A DNA stretch of 26,191 bases from Welwitschia mirabilis (Eukaryota > Gnetophyta > Gnetopsida > Welwitschiales): the NCBI GenBank assembly GCA_051453625.1, contig JBOZIK010000001.1:14739863-14766053 (forward strand), in the 5' to 3' direction. Positions 1-11,000 of this stretch are shown piece after piece. Every line of letters starts with the position of its first letter. Position 1 is the stretch's first letter. The position numbers and the translations under genes are program-made. Below the pieces are notes generated by a model, which saw only the letters and a list, made by a program, of their open reading frames with translations, had not been told where the DNA came from and searched no databases.

Positions 1-50
1 GCTTGCATTCATATTTTTTTTCAATCACCTTTGACATTATCTTCTTGAAT

Positions 51-271
51 TCTACATCAATATTTACATAGTTCATGTAGCCATATGCTATCTTATGACT
101 AATAAATATTTTAGTATCAAATGTATTAGGTGAATCTTTTTCATGCAAGAATTCAATATCACCATCATTAATAAAGCTAGAAAACATAATAGCATTGTAG
201 ATCACTTATTGTGACTTTCTTGTTTTCATGATGAACTTCTCATAAATGATTCCTTTCCTAATAAATAACTA
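51..271 (+). repeat. Direct repeat copy 1 flanking the scaffold gap (RNase H fragment)
   Basis: This 221-bp stretch recurs at 376-597. Comparing by eye I find six substitutions and one 1-bp indel, roughly 97% identity. It encodes the end of an RNase H domain; YLMTNKYFSIKCIR and EFNITIINKARKHNSIVDHL are recognisable. The repeat runs right up to the first N, so it is most easily explained as two versions of one locus left on either side of an assembly join. A genuine short tandem duplication remains possible. Confidence 0.9.
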
Positions 272-371
272 NNNNNNNNNNNNNNNNNNNNNNNNNNNNN
301 NNNNNNNNNNNNNNNNNNNNNNNNNNNNNNNNNNNNNNNNNNNNNNNNNNNNNNNNNNNNNNNNNNNNNNN
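272..371. other. Assembly gap, exactly 100 N
   Basis: There is a run of exactly 100 unknown bases. A round 100 is a common placeholder for a scaffold join of unknown size, so the real distance between the flanks is not known. The flanks are near-duplicates of each other. Confidence 0.99.
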
Positions 372-375
372 GACT

Positions 376-597
376 TCTACATCAATATTTACATAGTTCT
401 TTTAGCCATATACTATCTTATGACTAATAAATATTTTAGTATCAAATGTATTAGGTGGATCTTTTTCATGAAAGAATTCAATATCACCATCATTAATAAA
501 GCTAGAAAACATAATAGCATTGTAGATCACTTATTTTGACTTTCTTTGTTTTCATGATGAACTTCTCATAAATGATTCCTTTCCTAATAAATAACTA
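376..597 (+). repeat. Direct repeat copy 2 flanking the scaffold gap (RNase H fragment)
   Basis: This is the second copy of the 51-271 segment. Unlike copy 1 it continues without a break into the linker and integrase (598 onward), so it is the one contiguous with element 1. The reading frame is the same RNase H C-terminal segment: an RWIFFMKEFNITIINKA-like stretch followed by SIVDHL. The open frame that begins at 246 spans the N run and is not a real gene. Confidence 0.9.
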
Positions 598-601
598 TTT
601 T

Positions 602-1883
602 CTATTGAAAAACTTTATGTCATCTCTTCTATTCATCCTACTCCTTGATATGCTGATATTGTGAACTACCTTGTTACTATGAAAACACCTTAGCATGAAA
701 ACCATAACCAATGCAAATCTTTTCTTCATAGTATTGGTGATTATGAATGGAATTCACCCCATCTTTATATAAGATGTAAAGACCAAATCTTGCATAAATG
801 TATGCCTAAATGAAAAATCTTAAAAATTTTTAACCTTTATCATGGTGGAGTATCTAGTGGACACTTTAGTGGTTAAAAGACCATCATAAAAGTTCTTCAC
901 TCTAGTTTTTATTAGCTTACTCTTTTTAAAGAATCATTTAACTTTTCTAGAATGTGTGATGCTTATCAACATTATGGTAGCCTTACTCATTCTCAATATA
1001 TGTCCCTTAAACCTATGCTTGAATGTGAATCTTTTAATTATTAGGGGATTGACTTTATAGGCCCTATGAAACCACCTTCTCATTACAAAACTTGCATCCT
1101 AGTGGTTATAGATTTTTTTACTAAGTGGCTTGAAGTTATTCTTACAATCAAAAATGATGCTTGAACCATTTGCAATTTTTTTTGAAACTCATATCTTTCA
1201 ATGTTTTGGTTTTCTAAGAATTAGCATTAGTAATCAAGAAACACATTTTATTAATTACCTTTTTCAAAAACTTCTTTTATCTATTGGCATTGAACATAGA
1301 ATTACATGTTCTTATCATCTTAAAAATAATGGCTAAGATAAAAATGCAAAAAAATAAATTAAAAGAAATGCTTTAAAAATTAGTCTTTATCAATAATAAA
1401 ACATGCTCCTCTAAAATTAATGATGTTCTTTAGGCTTACTGTATGACTTCGTGTAACTCTCTAGATTTCTCACCATATGAACTTGTGTATGAAAAAAGTT
1501 TATGTCTTGCCAATTGATGTTTCCTGTAACTCCTATTAATTCATTTATCAACTTAACCTTGTAAACTTGGATAAAAATCTTAGAACTTGATTATCCCAAC
1601 TTGGCCATTCAAGTGAAAAACATACTCATGCCATACATTGTCAACTCATTCATAAATCCAAATCAAGCTCAAACATGATAAAAAGATTCCCCATAAGTAA
1701 TTTGAACCTAGTTAACTTCTCCTTTTATATAATACTTAAGTACATTTTTTACACAACAGGTTAACATCTAAATGGTTAGGTCCTTATCTTATAGAAAAAC
1801 TATATTCCAATGACTTAGTTAAAATCTTTGATTTAAATAGTAGGGAAATTCAAAAATTCAATGTTAAAAGGTTAAATTTATGA
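602..1883 (+). pseudogene. Degenerate retrotransposon integrase (element 1)
   Basis: Integrase joins retroelement cDNA to host DNA. A single + frame starting at the His codon 841-843 reads HGGVSSGHFSG, then MCDAYQ: a zinc-finger remnant whose last Cys is now Tyr. It continues with GIDFIGPMKPPSHYKT (first catalytic Asp about 1051-1053), LVVIDFFTKWLEVI, and after a frameshift ISISNQETHFINYLFQKL, where the second catalytic Asp is now Asn. YHLKNNG then ends in a stop at 1334-1336, so the catalytic Glu region is lost. Further on, AYCMTSCNSLDFSPYELVYEKS (about 1435-1500, one frame) and RLTSKWLGPYLIEKLYSND (about 1760-1815) mark the C-terminal domain. Length and order fit an Athila-type integrase. 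It is inactive because of stops, frameshifts and lost catalytic residues. Confidence 0.88.
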
Positions 1884-3963
1884 GTTATCTACTAAGAAAA
1901 CCTTGAACATGACAAAGGCACTTATCTTGGAAGCCTCTCTCAATGCGGAGGATATTCCTTGTGCCATTATATAAATTCTTTCTTAACTCATTCCTTAGGT
2001 AGACATCATGTTATCCCTTAAATATATTTAACTTGACTCATGTGTTACTTTATGAAGTTATCATGATTAGTAATCTTTGACTTGGGTATTTTAAGATGAT
2101 AAGATTGAATTCATCCAATTTTAAAACATTCATATATCTATGAACTTCATTCTAAAGGAACATGCCTTGGTTCTTTCTTTCTCTTTTAATGGTTTGAGTA
2201 ATTGGTTATTTTTGCATGTTCTTTATTATTTCTCATCTTATCACTTTACTTCTGTCCTTATAAGTACTTGGTCGTGTGAAATCTTTTTCATAAAAAAAAA
2301 TAAAAAAATAAAGATCATGATCTTTGTATCTGAGCTAAAACCATGGCCATCATGATATTCTATCACAAGCAAACTAGATCAAATTTTCCTGAGAGGAACA
2401 TTTGGTAGTGCAATATAGTAGTTGGGGGAATTCTACTAGAGGATTAGTTGGTTATGCTACGTGGATCCTTACTTCTCTAATAGTGGTTGCACTTCCCTCA
2501 TCATGGTAGAATAAAACTTAACTTAGAGGCTATAAGATCAATGATGTCCTTGGTATTATTAGAGGCATTACTTATTTTTTAAGCTCCTTTTTGCACTACT
2601 TCTTTAGATTCTAGTGTTATTTTAATATATGAGATAGTGACATGTTTATATAGTTTTTTATCTTCTCATTCATTGTTTGATAACATTAGACATACTTGAC
2701 ATCATTATAACCATTTCCTACTTAAATAGTACTTTATGAATTTTTACATAAAATCATGCATTTTTCATTAGGTGATTTTATGATTGTTATCAACAGAATT
2801 TGTTAGGTTAGAATTTAGGGTCAGTAAATAATTCTCTTTATGTTCCTAGTTATCCATTTTTATTTTGCTTATTTTTAGTTGTTTTTTTGGGCTTTTTTAA
2901 TTCATTTCCATACTTTTCAAAATAATATTATGGATTTGATCATTTAGTAGTTTCTTGTTGCTTCTATCCATGAGGGTTGTTGTTTCTTTTTTTGTAGGTG
3001 AAGATGATACTTTTTGAGTTTTAATTCTTACTTTTCCAGGAGTACTGAGTTTAAGAACATTCAAGGAATTCTTCTGAGCATTGCTTCCTTCTACGTAGTG
3101 CATTTTCTTCTCTTTAACATCCTTTTTCCATAAGTCTCTTTTCATCATGATCATGTTTTTTAGGATAATTCCTCATTATTTACCTTCTTTCTACTTTTTG
3201 ACTACTTGCTTACTTTCAAACTTTTTTTGGTTTTTTCTATCCTTTCAAACATCTCATTTAATTACTATTATTTAACATCTATTATTCCAATGACAGCTAG
3301 AATGACAATCATCCTTTTTATCTTGTGCAATCTTGGATGTCTTGCTTCACCTATGGGAAGGACAAGATACCTTCCTGAGTATTCTTCTAAGATATTGAGT
3401 AAAAATTTTTAAATTTAATGGGACTATATTTGATCTTTCATGGTACATATTTATGATGAGTTATTTAGAAATGATTTAATGTTACTTGAATAAATTTCAT
3501 CAACTTTATTTAGTAGGAGCATGGTAGCACACTCACAGAGTTTTCCTGTAGTTATGTTTCAGATCATCTAAAGGAAAAGAATGATATGTTTACTCTTGTA
3601 CTTTTCCCCTTATAGAATACATCAATGAACTTGGATGCATCATTCTTTAAGTTTTCACTACTTAAGTCTTACAATTAGTTTTAATATCACTATCTCGCAT
3701 TATGCATATACATTACCATTTTCTGAGCTATCATTGTTAGATTTTATGAATTTTTTATATGTATAACATTCATTCATTTTATTATGATGTCTTTAAGTAG
3801 GGGACTTATGACTATGTTAATATTTGTATCAATTAATTAGTTTTTGATGTCTATTCTAGCATGATAAAATTAAACTCAAATTACATTTTTATAGTTCTTG
3901 TTCATCTTAGTTAAATTAACTCATAATATAGTTGATCGCTCACTTTGTCAAGAGCTGATAAGG
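1884..3963 (+). mobile_element. Post-integrase spacer of element 1
   Basis: About 2.1 kb separates the integrase stop from the candidate 3' LTR. Athila elements normally carry a spacer here that may hold an env-like or other extra frame. I recognise no envelope-type protein. The first 300 bp (about 1890-2190) match 25888-26191 at the window's right end: shared stretches include CCTTGAACATGA, a GATTAGTAAT/GACTAGTAAT pair, CTTGGGTATTT and GATAAGATTGAATTCA. That shows two copies of one family. Short open frames at 2140-2355 and 3206-3412 are hydrophobic or low-complexity and look fortuitous. Confidence 0.6.
2897..3154 (-). CDS. Antisense 85-codon open frame in the element 1 spacer, unrecognised
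   Basis: This uninterrupted minus-strand frame starts at ATG and encodes a Lys/Ser/Thr-rich, probably soluble peptide with no membrane segment, including GKVRIKTQKVSSSPTKKETT and ending NIILKSMEMN. It lies opposite the retroelement orientation, between integrase and 3' LTR. Some plant Ty3/gypsy elements of the Tat lineage are known to carry an antisense frame at this place, so the position is suggestive. The match is positional only; I recognise no domain. An 85-codon frame can arise by chance in 26 kb, although in DNA this AT-rich it is longer than most. Expression is unknown. A chance frame is the main alternative. Confidence 0.25.
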   Translation of the reverse strand: MIMMKRDLWKKDVKEKKMHYVEGSNAQKNSLNVLKLSTPGKVRIKTQKVSSSPTKKETTTLMDRSNKKLLNDQIHNIILKSMEMN

Positions 3964-3980
3964 CTAAGTAGAGGGCTATG
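3964..3980 (+). promoter_or_regulatory. Candidate polypurine tract before LTR A
   Basis: The purine-rich AAGTAGAGGG lies directly before the estimated LTR start (TGTAATGTC at 3982). A polypurine tract primes plus-strand cDNA synthesis and should sit immediately 5' of the 3' LTR. The run is short and interrupted by pyrimidines, so decay or misplacement by a few bases is possible. Confidence 0.4.
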
Positions 3981-3981
3981 T

Positions 3982-5228
3982 TGTAATGTCAATTTATAGG
4001 TATTTAATGGTGTATTTTAATAATTTTAGAGGAAATTTATATAGGTTTTGATGTAATTCTAATGATTATGGAGAAATGATAGGATGATCACTAAAACATG
4101 TGATTCTTAACATATTTGATGATATCTTAGAATTATTTTGATACTTCATACTTTGAAGGAAGGCTTAATCATGTAGAATATTGATTCCCTTTTAGCTAGA
4201 AGATAGAAAGATATGTCATCCCCTCTGTCATCTCCATGATAGGTAGGACGATAATAGTGATAATAGAATTGAGTCTATGGAGTTAACTATAGGGCTTAAA
4301 GCTGATGAACCACCTTTTTATGTGGCGTGACATCTCCATTATCATATCCGTGATAGTTAGAATAATAGCTATTTTCTATGAATGGAAATAATTATCTTTG
4401 TAATGGGATCATGCAACTTGTATGGGTTGTTAGGATTTATTCTTTGATGCTTAGGGTTGAGCTTCTAGAAATTCAATGTAAAACTATAAATACCCTTCCT
4501 TTCCTTCACTTTTTTTTTCTATCTTTTGTACTCCATATTCTTGGCATAGAAGATTGAAGAATAAGAGGCCCATCCAGTAGCTTTAGAGAGAGGTTTCCTT
4601 TGGTGTTAGGCTAAGTATCCTCCATTAAGATGCTACTACTTTATAGTGAGTGGATATAAAAGTTTAGGATTAATTAAATTACTCTTTTCACTACTATTGT
4701 GTAAATGTCCCTTATGGTTTAAGCTAATTATAGTTTAAAGATAGTTCTATATTTTATTTAGATCATAAGCACAACCTTTATTAAGATTGGCTTATTAGTT
4801 TAATTTTGCATTACTATTTTATGCCAATTCTATATGTTCCTTGTTTATATTCTATTTGGCGTTTCTTATAGTTTATATTAATTTGAAAGAAGTAATAGAG
4901 CTATTCCTAATTGATCTAAGTTATAAAGAAATAGTACGTGTGATAAGAGGATTAGAATTCAAATAGAACTCATCTCACTTATATTTCATCCATTTACATT
5001 TTACCATCATTTATTTTGCATTGCATTTACATTCTTATTTACTTTCATTTACTAAAATAGAAAATATTAAAAATACTTTATAAAATAAATTCTCTAACTT
5101 CTAGCTTAGTGCCTTCAATGGATTAGAACATTCAGGTTAACTCCCATCTATAATAGTATGTGTTTTCTGTAAGTATTATGATTTACAAGTTTGTATAAAG
5201 GACTTAGAGATTACATAAATTCACATCA
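3982..5228 (+). mobile_element. LTR A, probable 3' LTR of Athila-type element 1
   Basis: About 1247 bp here are homologous throughout to LTR B (about 20650-21894, about 1245 bp). Shared landmarks in the same order are: TGTAATGTC/TGTGATATC at the start; TTGTTAGGATTT (4429 and 21101); a TATA motif at offset about 501-502; a GAGAGGTTT/GAGGAGGTTT element; ATGTCCCTTATGGTTTA in both; and TTCTAGCTTCGAGCC-like text followed by AATGGATTA near the end. The ends resemble TG...CA (…ATTCACATCA). LTRs drive transcription and supply the polyadenylation signal. It is called the 3' LTR because integrase and spacer precede it in the same orientation. Sequence divergence from LTR B is large, so the insertion is old. 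Ends are estimated from the pairwise comparison, not from target-site duplications. Confidence 0.75.
4484..4493 (+). promoter_or_regulatory. TATA-like box in LTR A
   Basis: CTATAAATAC lies about 502 bp into LTR A and matches the TTATAAATAAATA motif at the same offset in LTR B. This is the likely U3 promoter TATA box of the family. Activity in such a decayed copy is doubtful. Confidence 0.5.
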
Positions 5229-7339
5229 AAATAATACTATACTTAGGAAAAATGAAAATCCTAGTGGAAACCTAGTTAGATATGCTTACCTATAAAAGTA
5301 GGCTCCGTCATTTGAAATAATGAGAAGAATAAAATATTTGATTATGAAATGTTTCTTGTTTCTCTTGCTTTTTCTTACTTATAATAATTTTTTGCAAATT
5401 ATACCAAAATACCTTTAAGTATAATATAAAGAGTGGAAAGCCCTATAAAAATTAGGATAAATTTACTATACTTTAATAAGAAAGAAAACATCATGAATCA
5501 TAAATGCTATTGAATTGTATTTTTATATAAAAACCTTTATAAAAGGAATTTCATCACTACTCCTTGAACCTAACTATTTATAAAATTACATTGTTACTAA
5601 GAAAATGAGAAAAAATATCCTCCCAAGAATGCTTTCTTTGAAGGAAATCAATTAAAGTAATACTAGTAGTAATAATAATAATAAAAACATGCTAATTCAC
5701 ATAGAAGAGGAATTGTAGTATTAACAGTCCTAGTTACATGAGTACAAGATTTAAATTTTCATACATTTCTAACCAAAACTAGTGTTAAAATTAACCTAAT
5801 AATGGATCTAGTGCTTTATTTATGAAGGAAGATTTAAAGAATATTCATTACTTACTAAGAAATAGTTTAAATAAAAATAAAAAATGTTTAAGAATCATAA
5901 ATCATTTAAAAAGTAATAATACATCTTTGTCAAGTAGGACGTAATCAACAGATGCATTTTAAAAACTCCATAATAGAAGGTAATTTAGCAATGAATGTAA
6001 AACCCATTTATTCAAATATAAAAAAACCAGAAGCAATGCTAAACTAAAAACTATCACTTTATGGAAAAAGCGTTTTACCAAGTAAAGATAAAGTAAAATA
6101 ATTATAGTCTTAATGAAGATACTCAAAGAAACTATAAAAAATCAATATCCAAACCTTCATGAATCCCAAAATATGTAGTTATAAACTTTCAAATGCTTTT
6201 ATATATTAATTCTTATGATTTAATTAGTTTTATTGGGGAAGTATGTCATATCCCATATTTTGTAAACCTTTAATTACTCAAACTTTAAATAAAGTTAATC
6301 TCTTATAGGATGCTTATTAATATAACTTTTAAATGAGACATTTCTTTATTGAATTTTTTTAAAAAAATTATTTTATTAAAAATGATATCAAAGATATATG
6401 ACATTCTTATCTTTTCCTTGTAAATATTTGTATAAATTTAAATCATAGTTAACCTTAATTTATTATAATTATTTTATGAAAAATATTAGTTCATTGTTAT
6501 GAAAAGGAATTAATTAAGGAAATCTTGAAAATGTCAAAATAAACTAACTCCATTATTTTATATAAAACATTTAATCTTATATGTGTAATAATTTATAAAA
6601 ATTCAAAAGGATTAGAAGATAATAATAAGATATTTGTATTGATAGCATGCAATTTTTTTAATTCATTTTCATCTCTCTCTTAACCAAGTTTAAAAAGTGA
6701 AAAAAATGACTTAATAAGAAGTAAATTATAAATGTACTTCAAAAAACTAAATAAAGATTAACTTTTTTTAGATATAATGAATTTTCAAATTAATAAATAT
6801 GTAAATAAGTACATCAAAGAGTATATATATGTTTCATCACTTTTATCCTTTGTAATATTTTAAATATTTATAAAATATGTATTTTCTTATTCATTGGATT
6901 TGAAAAAAGCTCTTTCTTTCTCTTCCTCCACTCATTGTTTTTTTACTTTTTTGGATTTTGAAGAAAAAAAAGCCTTATATTACATTACAAAACTATAAAA
7001 ATCTTAGTAGGAAATTCATCCAATTAAAAGTATAACAAAATTTCCTTTTAAAGAAAAAAATATACATTTTAGAAAGATAGAAGTTAAAGACCATAGTAAT
7101 TATCCAAATAATTACTTTAGTACTCTTTATTAGAAAATTCACACAAATTTAGATTTATGAGCATTTATTTTACATCATTAACATCTTATGTCCACTTTCT
7201 AGCTTAAGATTTATTTCTTGGATTCTTGTCCAAGTCTCATTTTTAAATTATCCTTCTTTCATTTGAACTTTTAAGGCAATGATGTAAAACCCTAAAATGG
7301 CATACTAATCCCAATGTTCATGAATAGGTATTTGATTTC
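5229..7339. other. AT-rich region with no recognised gene
   Basis: I see no coding frame, RNA gene or clear mobile element here. At about 5265-5400 the order CTATAAAAGTAGGCTCC, then CATTTG, then an A-rich stretch, then TTTCTTGTTTCTCTTGC resembles the TATA-to-leader part of plant LTRs, possibly a Copia-type LTR fragment in + orientation. No second copy was found, so this is only a suggestion. The rest is A/T homopolymer-rich with frequent stops in all frames. Confidence 0.5.
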
Positions 7340-8060
7340 TTAGGATACTCTTCCTATTATTCTACTAGTGCTATTACTACTAATGGTTTTACTATTACTA
7401 GGCTCTTATTATTACTATTGTAATATATATTATTGCTAATGATATTCCTATTGATGTTAATGTTAGTGTTGGTGTTGTTAGTATTTTTAGTGTTTTACTT
7501 ACTACTTAGAATAGAAATAAGCTTGGGAGTGGTAGTGGAGTCTCTCCTCTTCCCCTTAATATTATTTTAGCTACTAGATCCTCTACCTATTTGTCCTTTT
7601 CTAATTATCCCTTTTATAAGATCATTTTCTATACTTCTACTACACATCTAATAAGAGTTATTAGATTTCAAGCTATGTAAGTATTTGGAATTATCCTTCA
7701 AAATATGTATTATTTTATTATGGATTAGACTTACTAATATATAATTAAAAATAACCCCTAGTTCTTTTACCTCTTTATAATTACTATTTTTAGAAGTAGG
7801 TTATTTTCTTTGAAGTTCTTTCCCATTAGGTTGTGTGATTTTATTTTTTTGTTTATTATTATTTTTATTAGGTTTTAGGGGTTTTAGTCTCCTTTTCCTT
7901 TTTATCTTTTTCTTAGTGGCTACTATTCAAGTATTGGTCCCTCTTTCTTTTGCTTCTTCTTCTTCTTCCCTTTCCCCTTTAAATGCTAATGTAGTAACTA
8001 TTTTAACTACTACACTTTTTTCTTGTATTACTTTTGACTGTTGTATGCCTTAACTTGAGT
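7340..8060. repeat. Low-complexity tract rich in TTA/CTA/CTT triplets
   Basis: Imperfect trinucleotide-like runs (ATTACTACTAATGG, TTATTATTACTATTG, TGTTAATGTTAGTGTTGG) are followed by CTT/TCT-rich sequence near 7935-7980. The 72-codon + frame at 7835-8053 is a product of this composition: Leu/Phe-rich, then a Ser run. It has no recognisable domain, so I do not call it a gene. Confidence 0.5.
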
Positions 8061-11000
8061 TTCTACTACTACACTTACTATCTATTATTCTCATGATTTA
8101 TATTAGTATTGTAACTCCTTTTAAGATTGACACTCTTGGGACTAATGTTGTTCCTCCTAGAATTATTGCTCTTAAAGCTACTATGACTCCCTTTATGCTT
8201 TATTTTTAGCTACTTATTCCTAAATATGAATTAAAATCAAAACTCTCTAAATACAAAATTAAATCTAAGTGACACCTTACTTTCTTCATATTTAATCTTA
8301 TCATGAGAGCTCAATCTACCTATAGTTCCATAGGGCTAGTAAAAATATAACATAAAGATGTAATTTTGAATGATTATCATCCTATATAAGAAAATGGGCA
8401 ATAAATTTATCTACAATATATGACTTTACATTAAGCTTGATTTTTCTATTAGGACCTTTAGTCATGTAGGAGGCCTTTCGATCTAGGAATATATCTATAG
8501 TATTGTAACTGAGGAAGGAGAAGAGGATAATCCCTTATTTCCCTTGAAAATTAAGCATTTAAGTAAGAATCTCCTATTTTGTAATTTGTATCTTTTTAAA
8601 ATCAAAAGCTAGCTACATTAAGGATTAATGCCTTACAAAACCAATTGATAAAAGCAAAGGAATAAACTAGGAGTAATAAGATGAAGATAAATATTATTAA
8701 GAAAAAGTATTAAAGTATGAAATATCAAATTATCATAAAACATCAAAAGATAAGAAGAAAGTACATTTTTCAACCAAAATGGTATGATCGTGTATTATGA
8801 ACAATGAATTACTCAAACTAACATTAAAATATATATGAAATATGCATGTTGGAAATGTTCTACAAGCATCTCCCAAAATACTTAGTAATTACACTATAAT
8901 ACTAAGAAGTTAATAGCATAACCAATGTGATTTTATTCTTCTTTAGTGATTATGCTATTTATCAACTACTTATGTATCATGTTCCAAGGTTAAAACAAAA
9001 TAAGAAGTAATGTTTTCCTCTATAAAGAACATGAAGATTCACTTTCCTCCACCTTAATTCCTAAAACACTATTAAATAAATAATTTTTGATTTCATTCTA
9101 ATTTTTATATTTTAAATAAGTAATATGGATGTATACTTCAAAAGTACATTTTCTATAAATAAATGTAGGATGCTTTGCTAGAATTTAAAATGATTAACTT
9201 AGCAATTCAATTTAGGGGTTTACTTCACATCAAGAATGAATGTTAGAGACAAAATGTATTAATATATTATCTATGACATCTTATAAATACATTGATGTTA
9301 TGAGGACAATAAGAAATGATTCAATTAAGTTACCTAACTATTCTTTATGATACAAGGCCATATTAATGGCATATCATAGTAACCACTTACCATGGTATTA
9401 ATCATAATAAAACATGGACTTGGGTTATTTAGATTTAAGGGGAGAAAGATTATATTCCATAAAAGAGTGGGCATGAAACTCAAACTAATCCACAGTTATT
9501 TATGGGGACAGTTATGCATATATTATTTAAAATAATAGAGCTATTTGCTTACTTTTCTCAATAGTTATAGTAGGATACATTTCATATATTTCCTATAAAA
9601 TAAATCTTAAACTCTTAATATTTTAATATGTTTCATGCACTAATTAGAAAGTAAAATTTCTTAAAAGTCATAAGCTATTTGTGATGAGTTTTGTACTTAC
9701 CTTAAGAAGCTTCATCGAGATAAAGTCCTTAGATAAGTAATTCCTTTCAAGATAGAGTAACCTATAGAACCTAAATAAGCTATTACAGAAGTTGTTAAAT
9801 ATATTATAAAATAAGTGGAAAAAACCACTACTACCAATGAAGCTATTTAATAAAATTCCAAAATAGAGATGAAGAAACTATTTAAATCCTCCATGTAAAC
9901 CTTTATCATATCAAATGAAATACAATTTTATATTATATATCTACCTTGTAAATATCATTTTTGTTTAAGTATTAAATAATGAATTTGTGTAAAGTATTTT
10001 TGTTTTTATTATCCTACAAATTCATGCAATAATATAACAAATCCTAATACAAAACAAATACCTAAAATAATAAGTCATTTTCCAAAGAAGGAAATAGTAC
10101 TTATTGCCAAAGAAATTATTCTCTAATTTAAATGAAATAAAACTAAATTATTGAAGTAAAATGAAGTAATAAAATATGTAGCACTAAAAATTATACCTTA
10201 ATAAAATAAGTTACTTAAAACCTATGAGTGATAAAGTTCATTAAATGTTACTACCTCTCTTAATTAAAAACTAAAGATAAAATATCTTTTAAAGATGATG
10301 AACATAGTAAAGCAAAATAAAGTTAAAAAGATGAAAACAAAACAAATTCAATGAATCCAAAATCTAAAATAAGTTTAAGCATAAAATGAAGTTAAAATTA
10401 AAGGGACATGTTAAATAAGTTAACATAATTAATTTAAAATTATTAAAATAGTTAATAAAATACAAAATCACGTGTTTCATTTCACATCCAAAAGATGAAA
10501 TCATTTTTTTCTAGTGAAAAATTATATATGATATTAATTTCAAATGCATCATTAAAGAAGAAGAAGAAACAGATCTAAAGCTAAATGAAGTATGATGAAA
10601 CACTTAAATTCAAGAGGCCTAAGTCCTAGACTTAGGTAGATGATCAATCCGCAAAAGACCTCAATAAGATATTATTTGTAATAATGATTTAGTTTTAGTT
10701 ATTGATTATTTATTTACTTTAATAAAATATATAATTTAAAATCATGATTCCTTTACTTCTTGATTTTTTAATTCATGAAATAGCTTTAAATTATGAAAGT
10801 AATTATAGCATGAAGTTAAAGCATTCCTACTTTAAATTCCAAATAAGTACAAAGATTTTAAGTGGCTCTAGAATTCTTTGCATCATCTAAGATCTTCTCA
10901 TTTATTTTCATTTGATAAGAATGGGCTTTTTATAACAAGATCCTTAGTAGGGGTGTTTATACTTTTGAATTTTTTGGTTCTTGTCTTTGCTTATGTACTA

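Larger units (their letters stand above)
1..1883 (+). mobile_element. Athila-type Ty3/gypsy element 1, decayed RNase H-integrase part of pol
   Basis: This is the downstream part of a retrotransposon polyprotein that once degraded the RNA template (RNase H) and inserted the cDNA (integrase). RNase H remnants lie at 51-215 and 376-540. A linker frame follows with YADIVNYLVT (about 655-690), then the integrase zinc-finger region, the catalytic core and a C-terminal GPY-like segment ending at the stop 1881-1883. The YADIVNYLVT block, GIDFIGPM and the GPYLIEKLYSND segment are in the order usual for plant non-chromovirus (Athila/Tat) elements. The linker residues favour Athila. Several in-frame stops stand where a conserved Trp is expected (before YADIV, after SSFY, before GIDF). 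gag, protease and RT of this copy lie upstream of the window or are missing. The element has no coding capacity now. Confidence 0.85.

Noticed and set aside
246-539. 97-codon open frame
   Set aside because: It runs through the 100-N gap, so most of its length is undefined; the real content is the RNase H fragment after the gap.
2140-2355. 71-codon + frame as an env-like protein
   Set aside because: The matching stretch of element 3 at 26145-26191 does not support a conserved frame, and no signal peptide or fusion-type layout is clear.
3206-3412. 68-codon + frame as an env-like protein
   Set aside because: Its hydrophobic start is AT-driven and there is no second copy to test it.
7835-8053. 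72-codon hydrophobic + frame as a membrane protein gene
   Set aside because: The Leu/Phe and Ser runs follow from the CTT/TTA low-complexity DNA; there is no supporting context.
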